Source of the DNA: an uncultured Litoreibacter sp.
Lineage (GTDB): Bacteria; Pseudomonadota; Alphaproteobacteria; Rhodobacterales; Rhodobacteraceae
Direction: 5' to 3'
Length of the DNA: 64,000 nucleotides
NCBI GenBank assembly: GCA_938030665.1
Contig: CALHHY010000026.1
Coordinates: 26,834-90,833, forward strand
The notes beneath the pieces are model-generated. The model did not search any database, was not told the DNA's origin, and saw nothing but the letters and a program-made list of their open reading frames with translations. A program made the translations under genes and the position numbers. Positions 46,454 to 56,500 of the stretch are shown here, in pieces (the first letter of the stretch is position 1; each line of letters starts with the position of its first letter).

Positions 46454-47138
46454 CGATCGCGTTATGCTCCTTGAGGAAGCGGCGCATCCGCTCCGTTTCA
46501 AACACGCTACGGTCAAAATGGTAGGGGCTCACATTCTCACGCACCAGCCGCGCATCAGACCCGGCGATCTCGATCAGCATGGTTTGTACCGTCTCTTCAT
46601 GGGCGATGCGGGCATAACCTTCAAGCGCTTGGGCAATGTCAGAACCTGTATCACCCATAATGTAGCGCGACTGCACATTCAAAAACAGCCGCGGATAGGT
46701 GGCCAGCACTGTGACGATGGCGTCCGGATCGGTGTTGTCCGCCTCGCGAATATGTCTGGAGATATCGCGAATGTTTTCGGGGTGGCCGTTATAGAAGGCC
46801 GGCTCTCGGTGATAAATCTCGATCAGCCAGTTATAATGCGACATGACCTGTTTGATCGGGTCCCGTGTCGCTGCATAGAAGCGCAGAGGTCGGTCTGAAA
46901 CCTGCGCGATTTTCTCTTGCCACTTATCGAAAGAGACATGGCCAGAGACCCAGTGGCTGCGCGCGACAGTTTTTGACAAGCGTGGAGCATCGCCGATAAC
47001 AGCCTCACAATGGGCATGACCCGCGAGCTTTAAGCTCTGGAGACTGGCGTTCAAGGCGCTTCCGGCGGTCTTGGGGACGTGCACGATGACGTTCAGCGGA
47101 TCGACGTCACGCCCGACATCCCCCGCTTGGGTTTGCAT
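46410..47138 (-). CDS. Sulfotransferase-family protein
   Basis: The 242-residue protein has the PAPS-binding signature of cytosolic or Golgi-type sulfotransferases: VIVHVPKTAGSALN near 17-30 (5'-phosphosulfate loop) and FYAATRDPIKQVMSHYNW near 87-104 (3'-phosphate site). The C-terminal half is helical. It would transfer sulfate to a carbohydrate or lipid, a modification typical of marine polysaccharides. It overlaps the GT2 gene downstream by 44 bp (with the chosen start) and shares one base with the RgpF-like gene upstream, forming one operon. The acceptor is unknown. Confidence 0.82.
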   Translation of the reverse strand: MQTQAGDVGRDVDPLNVIVHVPKTAGSALNASLQSLKLAGHAHCEAVIGDAPRLSKTVARSHWVSGHVSFDKWQEKIAQVSDRPLRFYAATRDPIKQVMSHYNWLIEIYHREPAFYNGHPENIRDISRHIREADNTDPDAIVTVLATYPRLFLNVQSRYIMGDTGSDIAQALEGYARIAHEETVQTMLIEIAGSDARLVRENVSPYHFDRSVFETERMRRFLKEHNAIDEALYAAIRERWPS

Positions 47139-48412
47139 CAGATGTAGCCTCGTTCGAACGCGACCTGCCGCCAGCCCGTAAAGTAACGCCGACCATAGGG
47201 GCGCGACATAAGCAACGCCCGTAATTCAGCCCGCTCCGGTTCGTCCAGCAAATCTGTCACGCGGTAGACATCCGCCATATCAAAAATCCCGCGGTAAAGG
47301 CCGTCAAGTTTGACAATCGGCAAACCAAGTTTCAGCAGGAGCGCCGCGTTCTGATGAATTTGGCTCCCCGACACAAAGCTGTCGATCACCTCTTTCAAGG
47401 CCACCTCGTAAAGCGCGCCATCATCAACGACTTGCCCGTCAAAAAGCAGCGCCTCATGCAGATAGGTTTTCACATCATCAAGGGAGCGCAGCTGCCACAT
47501 ATCTGTGGCGCTGTCATGGTTAACCTCAATGGAGACCGTCTCAGGGTCCAGCGCGCCGCGCAAATAGGTATCGACATAACGCTGCGCAATGCCCTGCGCG
47601 TCAACCCGTTTCCATGCAAACACGGTAGAGGCGCGCGCGTTTTTGAGCACGAAATCAAACAGGTTAGGGTCCTTTTCCACCGTCTCATAAAACCGGTGCG
47701 CGCTGTAAAGCGCAGTCAGCTCACTGGGGTTGCGCATGACGGATTTGAGCACACGCGACAGTGCCAGCTCACCACGCTTGATCACAGTCGGACGCACGTC
47801 GCTTAATCGGTAGTTCTTCCAGTAGTTCTGAAACTTCTTATTCAACAAAATTGACTGGTTTACGGCAAGACAGAACGAACCCAGATGGTACTCGATATCG
47901 AAATTCTCTGTGCTGCCGAGGACCTCAAGATCAGTCCTCATCATGTCGGACAGAAAACCGCGCATCCGGTCGTCAGAAAAGTAGATGCTGTCATTGATCA
48001 TCATCAGCCGTGGGCAGCTGTCAGACAGACCGCGCTTGAAAACATGCAGAAAGCCCACCTTATAGCTGCTGAAATCGCGGCCAAAATTCGGCTTCTCATA
48101 GTAGCAGTCTATCAGCTCCTTCAGCGCTGCCGGTTCCGTCAGCCGCAACGTATTTACAGCAATGACATACAGCCCCTCATCTTTCGCGTGCTTAAGCAGT
48201 CGCATGACGTCAGGCCGCAATTCGCCCTTCTCATAGAGCGCAAGCAACATGATCTTTTGCCCCTCATAGGGTTGCTCGAAATGCAGAACCGTGGGCTTGC
48301 CCCAGGTTTCGAACTGCTTCCGCAAAGAAATCAGACCAATGAGCACCCGAACCGGGAAGGAAAAGAAAAACACCTGAATGGTGCGCAGCACATTTTTCAG
48401 AACCTCGGTCAT
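47138..48412 (-). CDS. RgpF-like rhamnan synthesis protein / glycosyltransferase
   Basis: The 424-residue protein shows the RgpF-type pattern in its middle: KPNFGRDFSSYKVGF near 107-121, RLMMINDSIYFSD near 135-147 and GSTENFDIEYHLGSF near 165-179. RgpF proteins help build rhamnose-rich polysaccharide. The N-terminal 30 residues are hydrophobic/amphipathic (VFFFSFPVRVLIGLISL) and may bind the membrane. The C-terminal 150 residues are helical with no motif recognised. It heads the leftward operon with the sulfotransferase and GT2 genes, facing the rfb operon. Function is inferred from motifs and the neighbouring dTDP-rhamnose genes. Confidence 0.75.
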   Translation of the reverse strand: MTEVLKNVLRTIQVFFFSFPVRVLIGLISLRKQFETWGKPTVLHFEQPYEGQKIMLLALYEKGELRPDVMRLLKHAKDEGLYVIAVNTLRLTEPAALKELIDCYYEKPNFGRDFSSYKVGFLHVFKRGLSDSCPRLMMINDSIYFSDDRMRGFLSDMMRTDLEVLGSTENFDIEYHLGSFCLAVNQSILLNKKFQNYWKNYRLSDVRPTVIKRGELALSRVLKSVMRNPSELTALYSAHRFYETVEKDPNLFDFVLKNARASTVFAWKRVDAQGIAQRYVDTYLRGALDPETVSIEVNHDSATDMWQLRSLDDVKTYLHEALLFDGQVVDDGALYEVALKEVIDSFVSGSQIHQNAALLLKLGLPIVKLDGLYRGIFDMADVYRVTDLLDEPERAELRALLMSRPYGRRYFTGWRQVAFERGYI

Positions 48413-48665
48413 GGTCAGAATGCGCCTTTGTCAATCAGGGGGCGGGGCAGGTCAGTTACGATCAAATACCCGCCTCACAAATGGTGGTTTTAGATAAAAT
48501 GTCACTAAGGTGCCGACGGGCCCTTTGCAAGCGTCGGTGCGGTAACCGGTGGCGATGCATCGCCTGCCCCTCTGCCGGCCCGGCACCGCATCCCATGGCG
48601 CGGTTGAAACCTCTATCGACCGTGGTGCATAGGGTAGAAAAACGTAACGTGATGGAGGTGCCGAT

Positions 48666-49433
48666 TTGTCTGGCCCGTTAATGACTGACAGCCCCTTGGC
48701 ACATCGTGCGGCGTTTCTGGCCGACATGGCTCGCGAGACGGATACCCTTGAAATTGGCCCCTTTGATGCACCGATCGTGACTGGGCCGGAGGTTCGCTAT
48801 TTCGACGTTCTTGACCAGCAAGGGCTGCAAACCCGAGCCGCGAAATTGAACCGGAAACCGGCCGGCGTGCCGCATATCGATTATGTGTCCGCGACGGGCG
48901 ATCTTGGGATCGTTGACCGAAAGTTCAAAGCCGTCGTCAGCGCCCATGCGATCGAGCATCAACCGGACCTCGTAAAGCACCTCTCGGATGTAGCAGGCCT
49001 TCTGGAGGATGGCGGACGGTACTATTTGCTGATCCCTGACAAACGGTACTGTTTTGACCATTTCATCGCCGAAAGCACAGTCGCCGACGTGTATCAGGCC
49101 CATGTGGAAGGGCGAGACCGTCACCTGCTGAAAAGCGTGATCGAACATCGCGCGCTCACCACTCATAATGACGCGCTGCGCCACTGGGCCGGCGACCATA
49201 GCAATGGGAGCTATCTCGCCAGCATCCCGGCGCGGACCAAAGCCGCGATTGCCGAATATGAGGCCGCAAATGGAGGCTATGTGGATGTCCATGCGTGGCA
49301 ATTCACGCCGCCGAGCTTTTTGCGGCTGATTGAACAGCTTAGCGCGCTGGACGCAATAAACCTGGTCCCAGAGGCTGTATACGAGACTCCTTACAATCGG
49401 CTGGAATTCATGGCGGTATTGCGGAAACCATAA
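48666..49433 (+). CDS. SAM-dependent methyltransferase
   Basis: The 255-residue protein uses a TTG start at 48666, well spaced from GGAGG at 48654-48658; an ATG at 48681 is the alternative. The class I methyltransferase core is partly visible: LEIGPFDAPI near 28-37 (SAM loop), the VVSAHAIEHQPDLVKHL segment near 92 and GGRYYLLIPDKRY near 118-130. It resembles methyltransferases found in O-antigen and capsule clusters. A 253-bp spacer separates it from the divergent RgpF-like gene. An 8-bp stem (49439-49446 with 49458-49465) just after the stop may act as a weak terminator against the convergent protease gene. Confidence 0.85.
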   Translation: MSGPLMTDSPLAHRAAFLADMARETDTLEIGPFDAPIVTGPEVRYFDVLDQQGLQTRAAKLNRKPAGVPHIDYVSATGDLGIVDRKFKAVVSAHAIEHQPDLVKHLSDVAGLLEDGGRYYLLIPDKRYCFDHFIAESTVADVYQAHVEGRDRHLLKSVIEHRALTTHNDALRHWAGDHSNGSYLASIPARTKAAIAEYEAANGGYVDVHAWQFTPPSFLRLIEQLSALDAINLVPEAVYETPYNRLEFMAVLRKP

Positions 49434-49438
49434 GTTAT

Positions 49439-49465
49439 GGGTCGCACCGGCAAATGATGCGACCC
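49439..49465. terminator. Weak hairpin between convergent genes
   Basis: GGGTCGCA at 49439-49446 pairs with TGCGACCC at 49458-49465 over 8 bp with an 11-nt loop, directly after the methyltransferase stop and before the convergent protease stop. No T-run follows, so termination would be weak. Confidence 0.5.
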
Positions 49466-49513
49466 TTCCAAGCTCATGGCGTTGGCCTCTACAGCCTCTT
49501 GCTGTGTTTACCG

Positions 49514-51556
49514 CTACGCAAAGGTATCGAAGACAAAGTTGTCCTCGCCCAAGGCGCTCACCGCCACATCCGTCAGCAGAATACTATCCGCACCGAAGGT
49601 GATGCGCGCACCGCCGGCCGTGTCGGAAAGGTGGTTCGCGGTCAGATCGTTGTAGCTGGTTATTGCGCTGACCTCGGTCAGATCAATGATATCAATGGCT
49701 GCCTCAAAATCACGAATCAGGTCAGCGCCAGAATTATTGGCGAATATGAAGATGTCCGCGTCCGCACCGCCGAAAAGCCGGTCATTCCCCGCCCCGCCGG
49801 TGATCATGTCCCGACCGTCCTGGCCAAAGATCAGGTCATCGTCTGCATCACCGAAAAGGAAGTCATCGCCAAACCCACCAAAGAGGCGGTCGTTGCCGGT
49901 TCCGCCGCGCAAGACGTCCCCGTCGGACCCGCCTTCAAGCCGGTCATTACCAGCTTCGCCCAGCAGAAAATCAACGCCCGCACCGCCGGTCAGAAGGTCA
50001 TCACCGTCTTGGCCGAAAGCCCGGTCGCTGCCATTGCCGCCCGCCAACAGATCGTTGTCCGCGCCGCCATACATGATGTCATTGCCGTCCTGGCCCAGAA
50101 GAACATCGTCTCCGTCGCCGCCGGTCAGATCGTCATTATTGTTGCCGCCCAATAGGAAATCATTTCCCAGACCGCCCATCAGCGTGTCATTGCCATCCTG
50201 GCCATAAAGACGGTCCACACCCCGACCACCAATCAACGTATCCTCGCCGAACGCTCCGAATATGGAGTCGTCACCATCTTCGCCGGCAAGATAGTCGTTG
50301 CCGAAGCCGCCCTCAATCCGGTCATCTCCCTTGCCGCCGTAGATCGTGTCCTCGTTGCCGCCACCGACGAGCCGGTCATTGCCGTCTTCGCCATGCAGCG
50401 TATCGTTGCCGAGACCCCCGATAAGCGTGTCACCGCCGTCACCGCCATAGGCGGTGTCATCGCCTGAGCCCGTGTTGATCGTATTGTTCGCCTGATTGCC
50501 AATCACGGTGTCATCGCCGGACCCGGTGGTCGCATTCTCAATGACGGCGCCACGGGCAATGGCCAGATTGCCGGTGTAGCCGTTGAGGTCGGAAAAAGTC
50601 TCCTCATTCAGGTCGAGACGCTGCGCGTTCGATTTCGACGCGACATTGATGTGGTCAATGCCACCCCCGTCGAAGATGGTCGCTGCGTGACCATCGAGAA
50701 TATTCGCGCTGGCATCAGCGGATGCACCGTCACCGTAGGTCGTATTCCCGGTCCTGGCGCCGGTAGAGCCGTAGAGATTGTGGATCGCCAGGATGTCAGC
50801 GATCTGCGGCGTCACAACGTACTTGAAGCGCGCGTCGACGAAGGTGTTCTCCGTCTCGCTGAAATAGGACATGACCGTGGTCTGCCAGCTTTCATTGGCG
50901 TATTCGCTGTCGTCGCGGTAGTTCGCGCTACCATTGTAATTGCCGCCATGTCCGAGACCCAGCGCATGCCCGATCTCGTGGATATAGGTCTGGAAGCTGT
51001 AGCTTGTCAGCGAAGTACCTTGACTGGACAGCCACGACGTCGAGACATTGACGCTAGAGGAAACGATCTCCCCATTTGAGTAAGACGATTGGGCAAAGGC
51101 GCCGCTGCGATTGTCGTCAAAAGTGATCTGGGCGGTACCCGATGTTTCGACGAAGGCAATCCCTGTAACCTCAGTCCAGGCATCCAGTGCGTTCCGGGCT
51201 AGGTTCTTGCCTGCCGCTGTTAGCCCCGTGACATTGATAGTCAGTTCGCGGTCGGAGCCCAGATCGAAAGCACGCGCGCGGCCGTCAAACCAGTACTCGT
51301 TGGTCAACTGATAGGCGATCTGATCAAGAGTATAGATCGGCTTGCCCGCCTGGTTGCCGCCATCGTCGATACCAACGCTCTCATTGCTGGTAGAGATATT
51401 GTTCTGCGCCGGGGGGTCATCTTGGTCTGCATCTGGCGCGGGATGGTCATGAACATGACCGTCATCATCCTCATAACCGTGGCTGTGGTCATGGTCGTAA
51501 TCGTGGTAAGTGTAGACTTCCAGGGATGGGTTAAGCGTTTGGCAGATCGTGCACAT
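49514..51556 (-). CDS. Serralysin-type M10 metalloprotease with RTX repeats
   Basis: The 680-residue protein has the M10B zinc site HEIGHALGLGH at 193-203 and the Met-turn TVMSYF near 228. About 20 glycine/aspartate RTX nonapeptides run from roughly 350 to 610, and an acidic C-terminal tail (about 630-680, DLIRDFEAAIDIIDLTEV) matches type I secretion signals of this family. The N-terminal 50 residues are unusual: CTICQ, then a His/Asp/Tyr-rich segment (DYDHDHSHGYEDDDGHVHDH) that may bind metal. It should be secreted as an extracellular protease folded by calcium. No type I ABC exporter genes are in the window. Confidence 0.93.
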   Translation of the reverse strand: MCTICQTLNPSLEVYTYHDYDHDHSHGYEDDDGHVHDHPAPDADQDDPPAQNNISTSNESVGIDDGGNQAGKPIYTLDQIAYQLTNEYWFDGRARAFDLGSDRELTINVTGLTAAGKNLARNALDAWTEVTGIAFVETSGTAQITFDDNRSGAFAQSSYSNGEIVSSSVNVSTSWLSSQGTSLTSYSFQTYIHEIGHALGLGHGGNYNGSANYRDDSEYANESWQTTVMSYFSETENTFVDARFKYVVTPQIADILAIHNLYGSTGARTGNTTYGDGASADASANILDGHAATIFDGGGIDHINVASKSNAQRLDLNEETFSDLNGYTGNLAIARGAVIENATTGSGDDTVIGNQANNTINTGSGDDTAYGGDGGDTLIGGLGNDTLHGEDGNDRLVGGGNEDTIYGGKGDDRIEGGFGNDYLAGEDGDDSIFGAFGEDTLIGGRGVDRLYGQDGNDTLMGGLGNDFLLGGNNNDDLTGGDGDDVLLGQDGNDIMYGGADNDLLAGGNGSDRAFGQDGDDLLTGGAGVDFLLGEAGNDRLEGGSDGDVLRGGTGNDRLFGGFGDDFLFGDADDDLIFGQDGRDMITGGAGNDRLFGGADADIFIFANNSGADLIRDFEAAIDIIDLTEVSAITSYNDLTANHLSDTAGGARITFGADSILLTDVAVSALGEDNFVFDTFA

Positions 51557-52041
51557 TAATCGTTTTTTCCTCGAGCATGGCAGTGTTCGTTCGACCGTGC
51601 TTCTTGTATAGATTCTTAACCAAGTCTTTTGTCGGCCAGAATCATTAAAATTACAAGCAGCTCAGTGGCTTAACACTCCTCATGAATTGCGGATCCTACG
51701 CGGCAACAGAATGACCATTTCGGCAGATTGTCGGCCCTTTCGTGACACAATCCATTTCGCAATGTCTTTTGCGGCTATGACAGCCACACTTGGCAGGTGA
51801 AAGGGCAAGCCGAAAGGGTAAGCTAATTTCCGCATAGGATTGCCGATTTATTCAAGTAGGCTGGGCAGTTCCTTGCGCAAACGCGCCCGGAGCGCGGTTT
51901 TTTGACCCTTGCCGGCGGGCCCGTCAGGGCAACATTTGCAGAAAATATTCGGTCATGCGTTTCATAGTTCTTTATTTGTATTTTAATTACAAAGGATAGT
52001 GGCAACGCTGAAAACGAGACCATCAGGGTGGAACACATACG
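51557..52041. other. 485-bp divergent region, protease / ugd
   Basis: This region holds promoters for the leftward protease and rightward ugd. A terminator-like hairpin lies at 51882-51903 (listed separately). Open frames here, such as 51823-52113 on the minus strand, lack protein-like composition and were not accepted. Confidence 0.6.
51882..51903 (+). terminator. Orphan terminator-like hairpin
   Basis: CGCGC at 51882-51886 pairs with GCGCG at 51892-51896 around a 5-nt loop, followed by GTTTTTT (51897-51903). It has the form of a small Rho-independent terminator on the + strand, yet no + strand gene ends upstream in this intergenic region. It could end a small RNA or be a ugd leader attenuator. 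Confidence 0.5.
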
Positions 52042-53364
52042 GTGAAAATCGCAATGATCGGCGCGGGGTATGTCGGCCTCGTCTCCGGAACCTGCATTTC
52101 TGACTTCGGGCATGAGGTCATCTGCGTCGATAATGACCCCGCCAAAGTGGCCCGCCTCACCCGTGGGGAGGTCCCGATTTATGAACCAGGCCTCGAAACC
52201 TTAATGGCCAAAAACGCCGATGCGGGGCGTTTAACCTTCAGCACCGACTTGAAGGCCGCCGTCGCATCGGCTGACGCTATCTTTATTGCCGTTGGCACCC
52301 CAACGCGGCGGGGCGACGGCCATGCCGACCTAAGCTATGTCTTCACCGCCGCGCGGGAGATCGCGAAAGCCGCCACCGGGTATACCGTCATCATCACGAA
52401 ATCGACGGTGCCGGTCGGCACCAACCGGCAGGTGAAGGAGATAATCGCGGAGACCGCGCCTGACCTTGACTTTGACATCGTCTCCAACCCTGAATTTCTG
52501 CGCGAAGGTGCTGCGATTGATGACTTTATGAAACCCGACCGCGTTGTTGTCGGCGTCGAAAGCCCCCGCGCGGAAGAGGTCATGCAGGCCATATACCGGC
52601 CGCTCTACCTACGCGATTTCCCGATCATGACAACCGGCCTCGAAAGCGCGGAAATGATCAAATACGCCGCCAACGCTTTTCTGGCCACCAAGATCACCTT
52701 CATCAATGAAATCGCGGCGCTTTGCGAAAGGACGGGCGCGGACGTTAGATCAGTCGCGCATGGCATTGGGCTTGATGGGCGTATCGGGGCCAAATTCCTA
52801 CATGCCGGCCCCGGCTATGGCGGGTCGTGCTTTCCGAAGGACACCAGCGCGCTGGCGCGTATCGGTCAGGAACACGCGATGCCGATGCAGATCACCGAGA
52901 CGGTGATGCGCGTGAATGACGGCGTCAAGGCGCGGATGATCAACAAGCTGCGCGACCTCTGCGACGGTCAGTTTAACGGCAAATCGGTGGCTGTGCTGGG
53001 CGTCACCTTCAAGCCCGACACAGATGACATGCGCGAAGCACCCTCCCTGACTATTGTCCCTGCCCTTGTGGGGGGCGGTGCCACGGTGCGTGTCGTCGAC
53101 CCGCAAGGCAGGCGGGAGGGGGAGGGGCTGTTGCCGGGCGTCGCTTGGCACAACGACCCGTACGAGGCGGCAGAAGGCGCTGATATGATTGTTCTGCTGA
53201 CCCAGTGGAATGAGTTTCGCGCGCTCGATCTTTCCAAGATCGCCACTCAAATGCGCCGCGCCCGCATGGCCGACCTGCGCAACGTCTACTCCGTCGAAGA
53301 TGCATCCAAAGCGGGGTTCGAGGCTTATGTCTCGGTTGGCCGCGCCGACTATTACCAAAGCTGA
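52042..53364 (+). CDS. ugd: UDP-glucose 6-dehydrogenase
   Basis: Ugd oxidises UDP-glucose to UDP-glucuronate with two NAD+. The 440-residue product begins at GTG 52042 (MKIAMIGAGYVGLVSG, NAD site). The middle has KSTVPVGTN near 114, NPEFLREGAAIDDF near 152, and the catalytic Cys in GYGGSCFPKD near 258-267. The C-terminal domain (VLGVTFKPDTDDMREAPS near 315) is intact. UDP-glucuronate feeds acidic exopolysaccharide; the enzyme probably serves the nearby rhamnose/sulfate glycan genes. It is followed by a 221-bp spacer and the ExeM-type nuclease gene. Confidence 0.97.
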   Translation: MKIAMIGAGYVGLVSGTCISDFGHEVICVDNDPAKVARLTRGEVPIYEPGLETLMAKNADAGRLTFSTDLKAAVASADAIFIAVGTPTRRGDGHADLSYVFTAAREIAKAATGYTVIITKSTVPVGTNRQVKEIIAETAPDLDFDIVSNPEFLREGAAIDDFMKPDRVVVGVESPRAEEVMQAIYRPLYLRDFPIMTTGLESAEMIKYAANAFLATKITFINEIAALCERTGADVRSVAHGIGLDGRIGAKFLHAGPGYGGSCFPKDTSALARIGQEHAMPMQITETVMRVNDGVKARMINKLRDLCDGQFNGKSVAVLGVTFKPDTDDMREAPSLTIVPALVGGGATVRVVDPQGRREGEGLLPGVAWHNDPYEAAEGADMIVLLTQWNEFRALDLSKIATQMRRARMADLRNVYSVEDASKAGFEAYVSVGRADYYQS

Positions 53365-53585
53365 AGCCTGGCTTTTTCTCCTTGCCTTAGCGGGCGGACT
53401 GCGGTCGTCTTCACATATCGTTGACGCATTTTTTCATTCGTTTCTACGGGTCTGGCCGCTTGCGAAACCGGCCGGTTGCCTTCTGAGGCAGCTCATCACC
53501 CGACATTTTGCTGTTACGCGCCCTCGGTAGGTCATTTGCATGTCCGCAAAACGCGGCGCTGCGCTATTGTTTTAAGGAGAATACG

Positions 53586-56500
53586 ATGTCCCTGATCATT
53601 ACTGGTGTGTTTGATGGACCCCTCACCGGCGGTCTGCCAAAAGCCGTTGAGCTATTTGTCAGCGCTGATGTCGCCGACCTGTCGGCCTTTGGGCTGGGAT
53701 CGGCCAATAACGGCGGCGGCACAGACGGGCAGGAATTTACATTCCCCGCAGCGGCCGCATCGGCGGGCACCTATATCTATGTCGCCAGCGAAATCCCCGG
53801 CTTTACGGAATTCATGGGCTTTGCACCGGATTACACCAGCGGCGCGCTTGCAGTGAACGGCGATGACGCGATTGAATTATTTGAGAATGGCAGCGTCATC
53901 GATGTATTTGGGGAGCTCGATGTAGACGGCACCGGCCAGTCCTGGGACTATGTCGATGGCTGGGCCGCCCGCGTTCCCGGCACCGCAGCCTCCCCCATGT
54001 TCGATCTCGCCGATTGGCGGTTTTCGGGGCCAGACGCTTTTGACGGGCAGACGACCAACTCTACCGCAACAAGCCCCTTCCCGCTGGCGGGCTTCACGGC
54101 AGGGCCACCCACCCCAATGATCATGATCAACGAAATAGACGCGGATCAGGTGAGTACCGACAGCGCCGAGTTTATCGAGCTTTATGATGGCGGCGTGGGC
54201 AATGCTTCCCTCGACGAGCTGAGCATCGTGTTGTTCAACGGCAGCAATGACACGGCCTATGCCACCATTTCGCTGGATGGTTTAAGCACAAATGCGGACG
54301 GCTATTTCGTCATCGGGTCGGAGAATGTGCCCAATGTCGATCTGACAGCCTTCACTACCAACGGATTGCAGAACGGCGCGGATGCAGTGGCGCTTTACAC
54401 AGGCACCGCCCCAAGCGCCCCCACCACCGAGAACCTGATTGACGTCGTTGTTTACGGGACCGCCGATCCCGATGATGCCGAACTTCTGGCCGCCTTGGGC
54501 GTCACGACGCAGGCAGACGAGGCCGCCAATGGCAGCTCAGACCTCGACGCGTTGGCCCGGCTGCCCGATGGGACAGGTGATTTCGCCGCGCAGGCACCGA
54601 CGCCCGGGGCCAGCAACGTTATCACGCCACCCGCAGAAATAACGCTCATCAGCGAGATACAGGGCGCCAATGGCACGCAGGACATGGCGGTGATTGGCAC
54701 CGATGACCGCAGCGCGCTGGAGGGTAGCACCGTCACCGTCCGCGCCATTGTCACGGCCGATTTTCAGGACGGTTTTTTTGGCACGCAAGGCGATCTGAAC
54801 GGATTCTACATTCAGGAGGAAGAGGTCGATTACGACTTCAACGACCTGACATCGGAGGGGATATTCATCTTCGACGGCACCCTGCCGGATGTGGACGTGG
54901 CCATCGGTGATCTGGTGGAAATCACCGGCGCCGTGTCCGAGTTTTTCGGACAAACGCAGATCTCCGCCACCACGGTCGCGGTGCTGGAGACCGACCAGAC
55001 ACTGCCCACAGCGGTCGACGTCACCTTCCCGACCGCAGGCGTCCAACAAGACAGCAATGGCAATCTGGTCGCCAATCTTGAGGCCTATGAGGGGATGCTG
55101 GTCAATATTGCGCAGGACCTCACCGTGTCGGAGTTGTTTAACCTGGACCGGTTCGGCCAGTATAACGTCACCGCCGACGGGCGCCCCAGTCAGTTCACGC
55201 AAGATAACGCGCCAGACGTGGACGGCTTTGCCCAGCACCTAAAGGACGTGGCCGCTGCAACGCTGGTTCTGGATGATGGGCTTTCAGGGCAGAACCCTGA
55301 CGAACTGCGGGTGATTGATGGCAATGACGGCATCCTGACCGCCCAGGACAGCTTTCGCATGGGCGACACGATCTCGGACATATCGGGCGTTGTCGGCTAT
55401 TCCTTTGGCGAATTCCGCATAAACGCGGCAGAGGGGACGTATACCCAAACCAACCCCCGCCCCGAAACGCCTGAAGATATCGGCGGAAATTTCAAGGTCG
55501 CAAGCCTCAATGTGCTGAACTACTTCACCACAATCGACGCGGATGGTGCAGTGACAGATAACGGCTCTGGCCCGCGCGGCGCTGACAACCCGGAGGAGCT
55601 GGAGCGCCAGGCCACTAAACTCGTCAGCGCCATTGTCGAGATGGATGCCGATGTGCTGGGCCTGATCGAGATTGAGAATGACTTTGCCGGCGACGCCTTC
55701 GCTATCCAGGATCTGGTCGGGCGCATCAACGCGACCCTCGGGGAAGAAGTGTACGGCTTTGTTGATCCCGGGCAGGAATTTGTCGGCGGCGACGCCATTG
55801 CCAACGCCTTCATCTACAAGCTGGACGGCGTGGGGCTGAAGGGCGACCCGGCGATTTTGGAAAGCTTCGAGGGGCGGGATTTTGTGGACCCGCTTGGCAC
55901 CGGCAACGGCCAGAACCGCCCAGCCATCGCGCAGACCTTCGAGGATCTGGACACCGGCCAGACGCTGACAATCGCGGTGAACCACTTCAAATCCAAAGGC
56001 TCACTGACAGGTGCGGAAGCGGACGAGGATCAAGGCGACGGGCAGGGTCGCAACAATGCCACCCGCACGGAGGCCGCTGATATCCTTGCTGACTGGCTGG
56101 CCAGCGACCCCACGGGGCAGGCTTCCGAGAACACGCTTATCCTGGGGGACCTGAACGCCTATGCCCGTGAGGACCCGCTGCAGGTGCTGGCTGATGCCGG
56201 GTTCACTGACCTCGCCGCTTTGGAGCTAGGCAGCGATGCCTATTCCTTCGTGTTTGACGGTCAGATCGGCACGCTGGATTATGCCCTCTCCAACGATGCG
56301 CTGACCGCAAAGCTGGCGGGCGTCACTGAATGGCATATCAACGCCGATGAGGCTGATGCGCTCGACTACAACCTTGATTTCGGCCGCAACCCGGCGCTGT
56401 TCGACGCGGACAGCCCGAACCGCAATTCAGACCACGACCCGGTAATTGTCAGCTTCGACTTCGACCCTGTCCTGAACCTGATTGCGGGCACCAACAAGCG

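Noticed and set aside
49850..50500. Regular short DNA repeats that look array-like
   Set aside because: They are the coding sequence of RTX nonapeptides in the serralysin gene, not a CRISPR array: no constant repeat with unique spacers.
51823..52113. 96-codon minus-strand frame upstream of ugd
   Set aside because: Overlaps the ugd start and the orphan hairpin; composition not protein-like.
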